NCBI GenBank assembly: GCA_029864405.1
Contig: JAOTTP010000008.1
Span: 1 to 64,000 of the forward strand
DNA: 64,000 bases
From: Nitrospirota bacterium
GTDB taxonomy: Bacteria > Nitrospirota > Nitrospiria > Nitrospirales > UBA8639
Reading direction: 5' to 3'
A program made the position numbers and the translations under genes. This document shows positions 54,326 to 60,798 of the stretch, one piece after another. Position 1 is the first letter of the stretch, and each line of letters starts with the position of its first letter. Under the pieces are notes generated by a model, which saw only the letters and a program-made list of their open reading frames with translations, had not been told where the DNA came from and made no database searches.

Positions 54326-54347
54326 GGTATATACTTTTGGTAATACC
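54326..54347. promoter_or_regulatory. Inverted repeat overlapping toxin-antitoxin promoter
   Basis: GGTAT...ATACC with 12 nt between, just upstream of the AAAGGAGG ribosome site of the antitoxin. Position and symmetry suit an autoregulatory operator for a ribbon-helix-helix antitoxin. Confidence 0.45.
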
Positions 54348-54364
54348 TAAAAGGAGGCAGAGAG

Positions 54365-54607
54365 ATGAGTAAAGTGTTATCCCTGAAACTCGACGAAAAC
54401 GCCTACCAAGAAACTGAAGCCATTCGAAAACGTTTGAACATGCCTCGAAACCTGTATATCAGAAAAGCTCTGGCTCACTTTAACGCCCTCTACGCGAGAA
54501 AAGCGTTGGCTCAGGACTATCAAAAAGCCTCCCAGCATGTATCCGCCGCCCACCTCGCCTATTTGAAAGAAACCGAACTTCTAGACGATCTGCCGAACGA
54601 CCTATGA
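54365..54607 (+). CDS. Ribbon-helix-helix-type antitoxin
   Basis: 80 residues. The N-terminus VLSLKLDENAYQETEAIRKRLNMPRNLYIRKAL has the strand-helix-helix pattern of CopG/RHH repressors; the C-terminal half should wrap the toxin. Strong ribosome site. Its TGA overlaps the toxin ATG by four bases. It would repress its own operon. Confidence 0.85.
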   Translation: MSKVLSLKLDENAYQETEAIRKRLNMPRNLYIRKALAHFNALYARKALAQDYQKASQHVSAAHLAYLKETELLDDLPNDL

Positions 54608-54978
54608 CCCCCCGTTACGGCCATGTGTATTTAGCGGACCTGAATCCACGATTTGGAACCGAACCCGGAAAGGTTCGACCGGTTGTCGTCGTTCAAACTG
54701 ATGCCTTGAATCCCTATCACCTTTCCACGCTCATTTGTCCATTGACCACACAAGTGATTGATGTCCACACTCCCCTTCGAGTATCAATTCCTCAGGGTGT
54801 CTCAGGGCTGACCGCCACCTCTGACATTTTAGTGGATCAAATCAAGGCCATCGATAATCAACGCTTTCGCAAAGAACTCGGGGCGTTACCCGATCCCTAT
54901 CTTGCAGAGCTTCGGAAAAAACTATTGCAAATTTTGGACTTCGTCGAAGAAAGTCTCTCTTTGGCACCGCCCACTTGA
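54604..54978 (+). CDS. PemK/MazF-type toxin endoribonuclease
   Basis: 124 residues with the MazF fold pattern: RYGHVYLADLNPRFGTEPGKVRPVVVVQTD, then LICPLTTQV, and LTATSDILVDQIKAIDNQRF, which carries the usual T/S-D and R-type catalytic surroundings. It would cleave mRNA when unbound. Coupled to the antitoxin by ATGA overlap. Flanked on both sides by copies of the dispersed structured repeat. Confidence 0.92.
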   Translation: MTPRYGHVYLADLNPRFGTEPGKVRPVVVVQTDALNPYHLSTLICPLTTQVIDVHTPLRVSIPQGVSGLTATSDILVDQIKAIDNQRFRKELGALPDPYLAELRKKLLQILDFVEESLSLAPPT

Positions 54979-55053
54979 GTCATGTCCCTATCGGATTTAG
55001 GAGATCTACTAAAACTGTTACCCGCTGGAAGACTGCGCTGACGAAGGAGTCGT

Positions 55054-55341
55054 ATGGAAATACCAACATATAAAGAACTGTTGAAATTGATGTGGTTTTT
55101 GGTGTGGCGACACGTGGTGATTCTGATGTTTGTGAGTATGACAATCGGATGGGCAGTTCCTGTGATCTTCAATAGTACGGTCTCTGAAGACTCTCAGTAT
55201 ATTTTAGAAATCTGCATTTATGGCGTTTTATTCTTTGGCATTACGCCATTTATTTTGAAGACCCTGTTTCAAAAACAATTTCAAGGCTTTCAAATAATTT
55301 TCCAACGTGATTCGGACTCACCACCACTTTCCTCATCATAA
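55054..55341 (+). CDS. Small two-helix membrane protein
   Basis: 95 residues with two hydrophobic helices (VVILMFVSMTIGWAVPVIF about 21-39, and ILEICIYGVLFFGITPFIL about 49-67) and a polar tail. GAAGGAG lies 5 nt before the ATG. No family recognised. It lies 75 bp after the PemK toxin and may be part of the same cargo segment. Confidence 0.65.
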   Translation: MEIPTYKELLKLMWFLVWRHVVILMFVSMTIGWAVPVIFNSTVSEDSQYILEICIYGVLFFGITPFILKTLFQKQFQGFQIIFQRDSDSPPLSSS

Positions 55342-55423
55342 TACTGGGATCACACAGAATAGATGATTCCCTTCTCTTTCATCTGGGTCACTGATATGTT
55401 CGTCTCCTATATTCCGACGCCTG

Positions 55424-55772
55424 CTGTCTGGCCCAAGGGAGGGACGCTCGCATCAACCGGCGGGCCTTGTTTGAGTGGAGCGAGTTGGCCCGCTCTCCTC
55501 AGATTCGCGTCCGTCCCATTGAATGAGGCAGACTGGGCGTCAATGGTTTTGCGTCCTTTTTCCGAAAGAAAAGGCCTGTCCTGAGCCACGCCGAAGGAAC
55601 CTCGGCTGCCGGGCCGAAACCCGGCAATACAGAAAACCCTGTTCACACGATAATTGGTGGCACCAGTGGGATTGGTTTACCTGGCAAAATTTGTTCATGG
55701 CCAAACCCGAAAATAGATATCCGATACACACCCCAAAACTGTGAAACCAGAATCATAAATTCTCTATGATCC
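55424..55772. repeat. Dispersed structured repeat, copy D
   Basis: Same order as copy C: outer TGTCTGGCC/AGGCAGAC stem (imperfect), inner GCGGGCC/GGCCCGC (55460-55466 with 55487-55493), CCTTTTT-CCGAAA-GAAAAGG (55555-55574) and TGCCGGG-CCGAAA-CCCGGCA (55607-55626), then the tail ending CATAAATTCTCTATGATCC. An extra ~28 bp with CCTGTCCTGAGCC sits between the two tandem hairpins; a related CCTCAGGACAGG occurs inside the palindromic element at 58451-58466. Confidence 0.85.
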
Positions 55773-55806
55773 TAATTATTGCTTATTACACATTCTGAAA
55801 CTCATC

Positions 55807-56580
55807 ATGAAAATTGCCACCTGGAATGTCAATTCCATAAAAATGCGAATCCCCCATTTAATGGAATGGGTCAAACAGGCCGACCCGGATATTGTCTTGC
55901 TCCAAGAACTCAAAACCACTGAGGACCAGTTCCCCAAAATGGCGATCGAAGAGCTTGGCTATAATATGGCGATCGTCGGGCAAAAAACGTACAACGGAGT
56001 CGCCATTCTCTCAAAAGCCCCGATCGAGGTGGAACACACCGCCCTGCCGGGCGACCCTTCTGACGAACAAGCCCGCTACGTGGAAGCGGTGATGGCCAAC
56101 GTTCGTGTGGCCTCGATTTATTTACCCAATGGAAATCCACTGGGGACAGAAAAATTTGCGTATAAGCTCGCCTGGATGGATCGACTCATCACTCATGCGC
56201 AGTCACTCTTAGCCCTGGAAGAAACTGTGGTGTTAGGAGGGGACTTTAACGTGTGTCCCACGGACCACGACGTCTACGATCCGAAGGGGTTTGCCGACGA
56301 CGCCCTGTGCCGTCAGGAGTCCCGTGCCCGCTTTCGCGCCCTCTGCCATCTGGGGTACACCGATGCCCTTCGAGCCTTGCACGCCGAGATAGGCCTCTAC
56401 ACCTATTGGGATTACCAGGCCGGCCGATGGAATCGGGACGAAGGGCTGCGCATTGACCATCTCCTGCTCTCTCCCCAGGCGACGGATCGGTTAGTCGCAG
56501 CAGATGTGGATCGGGATCCGCGCGGGATGGACAAACCTTCCGATCACACCCCCGTCTGGTGTGAACTGTCCCCCTCGTAA
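55807..56580 (+). CDS. xthA: Exodeoxyribonuclease III
   Basis: 257-residue AP endonuclease/3'-5' exonuclease of the exonuclease-endonuclease-phosphatase fold. Catalytic blocks: ATWNVNSIKMR, LLQELKTT (E34, metal), VLGGDFNVCPTDHDVYD and C-terminal PSDHTPVWCEL with the Asp-His pair; RNRDEGLRIDHLL-like region present as WNRDEGLRIDHLLLS. Full length. Acts in base-excision repair together with nth and polA in this window. Confidence 0.96.
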   Translation: MKIATWNVNSIKMRIPHLMEWVKQADPDIVLLQELKTTEDQFPKMAIEELGYNMAIVGQKTYNGVAILSKAPIEVEHTALPGDPSDEQARYVEAVMANVRVASIYLPNGNPLGTEKFAYKLAWMDRLITHAQSLLALEETVVLGGDFNVCPTDHDVYDPKGFADDALCRQESRARFRALCHLGYTDALRALHAEIGLYTYWDYQAGRWNRDEGLRIDHLLLSPQATDRLVAADVDRDPRGMDKPSDHTPVWCELSPS

Positions 56581-56842
56581 ACGCGACATCGTCTAAACTC
56601 GCGATTGGATCAATCCATGAAGCCCAACAGCTTCTTCCCCGGCTATCTTTTTGTGTCCTCCTCACCGAGATCATAGCCCGTTAAGGAAATTCCCCAGATA
56701 TCCATAAAAAACTCACGCTACCCGATTGGCAAATGAGGGAAAATCTTCTATTCTGTAACACTTTTGGGAACTAAGGCCCCATATCGTGTATTGACTATGT
56801 TCTGCTGAGAAATTCCTGCTCCATTTCGAGTATTCATCGCAC

Positions 56843-58270
56843 ATGGACTCCATTAAATTCGGAACTTCAGGGTGGCGGGCCATTATGGCCGAAGATTTTA
56901 CGGTCCGGAACATTCGGATCGTATGTCAGGGTATCGCTCAATTTCTGCGGCAACAGAAGCTGGGCCAGCAAGGTATTCTGATTGGCTACGACGCACGATT
57001 TTTAGGGGAACATTTTGCCAAAGTGGCCGCAGAAGTCATGGCGGCCCATGGTATCCCTTGCCTCATTTGCGAGCGGGATACCCCGACTCCGGCCATCTCC
57101 TACCACGTCATCAATCGCAAGCTGGCAGGGGGCATCAACATCTCAGCCAGCCACAATCCTCCTGAATGGAATGGGATCAAATTTACACCGGACTGGGGAG
57201 GGCCGGCGCTGCCTGAAACCACCAAAGCCATTGAACTGCGCATCCTACCCCTGTTGCACGGGGAATACATCAAATGGCTCCCCTGGGAACGTGCCACGCA
57301 TGATGGCATGGTGCGACATTTTGATCCCCAACCCGACTACCTCAAATCGCTGGAATCACTCGTGGATCGCGACCGCATCCGGAACGGCCGGATACGGGTG
57401 ATTTTTGACCCCCTATTTGGAACCTCCAGGCATTATCTGGACGAATTCCTCCGGCAAGCCGGTGCAAAAATGGCCGTCTTACATCATTGGCGAGATCCCT
57501 ATTTTGGAGGATTTCGACCGGAACCGACCGACGAGACCCTTCAGGACCTGAAAGAGACCGTTTGCCGCGAAGGCGCGCACCTCGGACTGGCTACCGACGG
57601 AGACGGAGGCGGGTTTGGTATCGTGGATGCCGACGGCACCTTCATTCAAGCCAACTATATCTTGGCCGTCTTGTTGGATTATCTCATTCGCAGTCGGCAA
57701 TGGACCGGTGGGGTTGCCCGCTCCGTCGCCACCACCCATCTCATTGATGCCGTGGCAGCACACCATGGGCTCACCGTTCACGAAACCCCGGTCGGATTCA
57801 AATACATCGGCGAATTACTCGCGAAGGGGGAAGCAGTCTTTGGCGGGGAGGAAAGCGCCGGGATGTCCATCAAGGGCCACGTGCCGGAAAAAGATGGCAT
57901 ATTGGCTTGTGCGTTGATCGCGGAGATGGTGGCCTTTACCGGACAGACTATTCAGGAGTTACTGAAAAACCTCTTTGAGCGAGTGGGGGCCACATTCACG
58001 ACACGACAAGATCTGCCAACCAGCGAACACCTCGGGGCACAGGTCAAGCAGGTGCTCGATCATCCACCTTCCACGTTTGCGGGAGTGGATGTCATCCATG
58101 TGAATAAACTGGATGGCTGCAAACTCATCTTGCCGGATGACGCATGGTATCTCATTCGACTATCTGGAACCGAATCCATGGTCCGATGCTACGGCGAAGC
58201 CAAAACCCCTGATCGCCTGGAAGAAATCATGCAGACCGGACGGGAACTACTGCATTCTCCTCACAATTGA
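56843..58270 (+). CDS. Phosphoglucomutase/phosphomannomutase family protein with altered metal loop
   Basis: 475 residues. Domain 1 begins KFGTSGWRAIMAEDF and carries the phosphoserine loop ISASHNPPEWNG (S103). The sugar-recognition loop FGGEESAGMS and the C-terminal phosphate loop RLSGTESMVRCYGEA are intact. The metal loop is unusual: D252-G-D254-G-G256-G257 replaces the family D-x-D-x-D-R, so the third metal aspartate and the following arginine are both glycine. It would interconvert hexose 1- and 6-phosphates if active. The change could be a natural loss or a sequencing error of a few bases. Confidence 0.88.
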   Translation: MDSIKFGTSGWRAIMAEDFTVRNIRIVCQGIAQFLRQQKLGQQGILIGYDARFLGEHFAKVAAEVMAAHGIPCLICERDTPTPAISYHVINRKLAGGINISASHNPPEWNGIKFTPDWGGPALPETTKAIELRILPLLHGEYIKWLPWERATHDGMVRHFDPQPDYLKSLESLVDRDRIRNGRIRVIFDPLFGTSRHYLDEFLRQAGAKMAVLHHWRDPYFGGFRPEPTDETLQDLKETVCREGAHLGLATDGDGGGFGIVDADGTFIQANYILAVLLDYLIRSRQWTGGVARSVATTHLIDAVAAHHGLTVHETPVGFKYIGELLAKGEAVFGGEESAGMSIKGHVPEKDGILACALIAEMVAFTGQTIQELLKNLFERVGATFTTRQDLPTSEHLGAQVKQVLDHPPSTFAGVDVIHVNKLDGCKLILPDDAWYLIRLSGTESMVRCYGEAKTPDRLEEIMQTGRELLHSPHN

Positions 58271-58345
58271 ATGTTCACGGGCTTACACCCATGGACCTTT
58301 CCTCCTCGATACACTGGGTCATGTTTAGTGAACCAACTTTATGGG

Positions 58346-58490
58346 GGAGTGTTGAAAAAGGCCGCCAGCAGCGTTCTCGCCTCTTGGCCGTGCTCACGTA
58401 CTCCTCCGTACGCTCCGCTCGCCCAAGCGGCTGCGGCCTTCCCTTCGCGAAGCCTCAGGACAGGACTGGACGAGCCTTTTTGAACACTCC
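58346..58490. repeat. Palindromic mobile-type element (about 145 bp)
   Basis: Terminal inverted repeats GGAGTGTTGAAAAAGGC (58346-58362) and GCCTTTTTGAACACTCC (58474-58490) differ at one position. The interior is GC-rich, with internal palindromes (GTACTCCTCCGTAC, TTCGCGAA) and the CCTCAGGACAGG motif. There is no coding capacity. It has the form of a non-autonomous MITE or REP-type element. The rest of 58271-58682 contains no gene. Confidence 0.75.
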
Positions 58491-58682
58491 ACTATTTTTC
58501 TCTCGTAAGCCTCGGCTACTCATATGCTGATGAAATGGCCAAAGATTGGAATTATTCAACAGTCCCTATGGACAGGTTAGGGCCTGTAGCATGAGTTAGG
58601 TTTGGTAAAGGGAGAAAGAAGGAGGGCAGGCAATAGACCCGGGGAAAACCAGACAAAGGAGAAGAATTTCCTTTTCAACTGC

Positions 58683-59090
58683 CTATGGAGAGGGATCAAT
58701 AATTTTCAGCTTGGGCATTCCGGATCGATAAAACCCTCGGTCTCGAGTCAACAACGCATCCGCATGGTGTAGAGCGTGAGCCCCAATGAGAAAGTCAGCC
58801 ACCATACGGTCTCGCCGTCCGCCCTTTTGCCGATAATCCTTCCACAATCGCCCGGCAAACAATGAAGCATCAATCCCTAAGGGGGAAAACTGCACTCCCA
58901 AAGTTTGCAAAACCTCCTGGGCATTGCTCTCAGAAGGAAAAACGGCCGACACCTCGGCCCACACGACCTCACAAGCTACTAAAGATCCTTGATTAATGCA
59001 CGAACGAATAGCCTCTTTTGAGTGAACCCCATGAATCGGATCGGCCCCAAAAAGATCAATAAGGACGTTCGTATCAATGGCCGTAATCAC
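58683..59090 (-). CDS. VapC-type PIN-domain toxin
   Basis: 135 residues with PIN acids: D in TAIDTNVLIDLFGAD, E in VVWAEVSAVF, D in RDRMVADFLIGAHAL and D in LLTRDRGFY. It is expected to be a ribonuclease toxin. The GTG start overlaps the antitoxin TGA in a GTGA junction. Second PIN toxin of the window, of a different subtype from that at 32915. Confidence 0.92.
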   Translation of the reverse strand: MITAIDTNVLIDLFGADPIHGVHSKEAIRSCINQGSLVACEVVWAEVSAVFPSESNAQEVLQTLGVQFSPLGIDASLFAGRLWKDYRQKGGRRDRMVADFLIGAHALHHADALLTRDRGFYRSGMPKLKIIDPSP

Positions 59091-59317
59091 TTGGGATCAG
59101 GCTTCCCGCGTAGTGCCGTCATTGTTTGGTCAGTGCGTTGCTTGGTTTTTAATATGCCAAACAATTCTCCTACCGGATCAGACGTTTGAGCCTTTGTGGC
59201 TACCAGCCTCCCTTTCTCTTCTCGGAAATCCAACACTTGTCCGGGGAGAAGACCTAAACGGTCTCGAAGAGGTTTGGGGATCGTCACTTGTCCTTTTTCA
59301 GAGATGGTTGTTTTCAT
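59087..59317 (-). CDS. AbrB/MazE-type antitoxin
   Basis: 76 residues. The N-terminal swapped-hairpin DNA-binding domain reads TISEKGQVTIPKPLRDRLGLLPGQVLDF, the standard AbrB/SpoVT signature; the C-terminal 30 residues are the toxin-binding tail. It pairs with the VapC-like toxin downstream. Confidence 0.93.
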   Translation of the reverse strand: MKTTISEKGQVTIPKPLRDRLGLLPGQVLDFREEKGRLVATKAQTSDPVGELFGILKTKQRTDQTMTALRGKPDPK

Positions 59318-59643
59318 ACTTTCATTGTAAGAATTCCTACTGATTTCGTCAAATTACATACAGTTACCTGTAGCATATACACCACAATCACTCTTCAAAG
59401 GTCATATGCTTCTTCGTTCCTCCAAAGAGGTGGTACCGTACCTCACGAATAAAATCGGAGTTTTTTCATAAAAATAGCGCAGAATACCCCCCTAAGCTTG
59501 TTGAGGCGAGCTTCACTTCCTTTCAGCTATTGGAAAGATATTGTTTCGAGTGGGAAGGAGTTTAATAGCGGGTGGGCGGACGCCCACCCGCTACGACCCG
59601 TTGCGAAGAAGAGAAAAAGAATAGAGATGAAGATCTTACCCCA
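59318..59643. other. Intergenic region with strong hairpin
   Basis: Holds a perfect 12-bp inverted repeat AGCGGGTGGGCG/CGCCCACCCGCT at 59567-59592 with a 2-nt spacer, about 50 bp after the stop of the minus-strand HPF-like gene. No T-tract follows on either strand, so it is either a weak terminator, an mRNA 3'-end protector or a REP-like repeat. Confidence 0.5.
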
Positions 59644-60021
59644 TCAGACAGCGGTCAGCGCCATCGCTTTTTCGACCTTTTTAGCTGTGGCCTTGGCATT
59701 TCTGGCCAACCGCTTTTCTTCAACTTTATCCAGTTCATGCTCCATCGCCTGAAAAGCTGAACGAATGGCTTCTTCAAAGGTTTTCGATTCTTTTCTGGCC
59801 GTCACCGTTCGACGCCGGGGAAGCGTCATGACGACCAGCGCCTCCGCGTTATCGGCACCTTTTTTATGGTGGGCATTTTTGGTGAGGGTGACACGGGCAT
59901 GAATGATGCGAATAGTATCCGTCTGCAACGCCTCAGTCCGTCGCTCAATTTCCATTTTCCACCGAGGAGTCATGCCCACGTTCCGGCTCTCAATTTTTAC
60001 ATCCAGCATGTGTTCATCCAT
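59644..60021 (-). CDS. HPF/RaiA-like ribosome-associated protein
   Basis: 125 residues: a beta-alpha-beta-beta-beta-alpha domain (about 1-100) with VKIESRNVGMTPRWKMEIERRTEAL, ARVTLTKN, ALVVMTLPRRRTVTARKESKTFEEAIRSAFQAMEHELDKVEEKR, then an Ala/Lys-rich tail. The fold fits the sigma-54 modulation/hibernation factor family that binds the 30S decoding region in resting cells. AAGGAG lies 5 nt before the ATG at 60021. It lacks the long-form C-terminal dimerisation domain. Confidence 0.8.
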   Translation of the reverse strand: MDEHMLDVKIESRNVGMTPRWKMEIERRTEALQTDTIRIIHARVTLTKNAHHKKGADNAEALVVMTLPRRRTVTARKESKTFEEAIRSAFQAMEHELDKVEEKRLARNAKATAKKVEKAMALTAV

Positions 60022-60191
60022 AGACACTCCTTCTTTGGTAGTTCGTTAAAACTGTGAAATACCCAACACGTTCCGGCTTGTTTTTCGGATGACGCAATCC
60101 TCTGTAAATCCTCCTTTTCTTTGCGTTTTCTACAGTGTAAAAATTTCCCTTCCTTCAGTCAAAGGCTTCATCCCCAAATCTGTAATTTTTT

Positions 60192-60220
60192 TTACTGTTG
60201 CAAGACTGGTACAGTATAAC
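60192..60220 (+). promoter_or_regulatory. Sigma-70-like promoter and operator-like repeat for msrB
   Basis: TTACTG and TATAAC separated by 17 bp, about 57 bp before the msrB start. An inverted repeat TACTGT...ACAGTA (60193-60198 with 60211-60216, 12 nt between) covers the core promoter and may be an operator. Confidence 0.5.
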
Positions 60221-60276
60221 AGGCCGGGTGGAGCCTTAGAGGATTTCATTGTCTCAAATCAGAGGAGGGGCACGAG

Positions 60277-60798
60277 ATGTCTATAAACGTGAATGTAAAT
60301 AGGAGAAATCTTATGAAAATCGGCGTGGCATTGGGCTTCGGAGTTCTCGCCAAAACCCTCGGCGTGGCATTGGCCGCTCCCAACCCCTCAACCGGGGAGT
60401 CGGATATCACCAAAATAACGAAAACGGATGAAGAGTGGAAGGCGCTCTTAACCCCCATGCAATATCGCGTATTACGCCATGAAGATACCGAACCGCCCTT
60501 CACCAATGAATTTCACCAAAGTAAGGCAAAAGGCATCTACCAATGTGCGGGATGCGCGTTGCCGCTCTTTTCTTCGGACACGAAATTCGACAGCGGAACC
60601 GGATGGCCCAGTTTTTGGCAACCGATTTCGGAAAAGGTTGTCGAAACTCGAACCGATTGGAAAATCATTTATCCTCGGACGGAAGTTCACTGTGCCCGAT
60701 GCGGCGGCCACCAAGGACACATCTTTGACGACGGCCCACAGCCAACTGGATTACGCTATTGCATTAATTCGGCTGCGTTGAAATTTGTTCCGGCGTAG
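60277..60798 (+). CDS. msrB: Peptide-methionine (R)-S-oxide reductase, Tat-exported
   Basis: 173 residues. The N-terminus NRRNLMKIGVALGFGVLAKTL is a Tat-like twin-arginine signal, so the enzyme should act in the periplasm. The MsrB domain (about 50-173) has zinc cysteines C90, C93, C139 and C142 and the catalytic C162 in [11 protein letters not shown]. No second recycling cysteine is obvious. It repairs oxidised methionine and would protect exported enzymes such as NXR; that link is inference. The 3' end overlaps the convergent regulator gene by 35 bp. Confidence 0.94.
   Translation: MSINVNVNRRNLMKIGVALGFGVLAKTLGVALAAPNPSTGESDITKITKTDEEWKALLTPMQYRVLRHEDTEPPFTNEFHQSKAKGIYQCAGCALPLFSSDTKFDSGTGWPSFWQPISEKVVETRTDWKIIYPRTEVHCARCGGHQGHIFDDGPQPTGLRYCINSAALKFVPA

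Noticed and set aside
55523-55744. 73-codon frame within repeat copy D
   Set aside because: It translates the structured repeat itself; the equivalent frame is not maintained in the other copies.
53897-55772. Tandem hairpins as intrinsic terminators or a CRISPR-like array
   Set aside because: The hairpins are not followed by T-tracts, and the copies are dispersed rather than regularly spaced with unique spacers, so neither explanation fits.
60193-60216. LexA-box-like TACTGT...ACAGTA upstream of msrB
   Set aside because: The half-sites match the enterobacterial LexA ends but the gap between CTGT and ACAG is 12 rather than 8, and no SOS gene is next to it. Kept only as an unnamed operator-like repeat.
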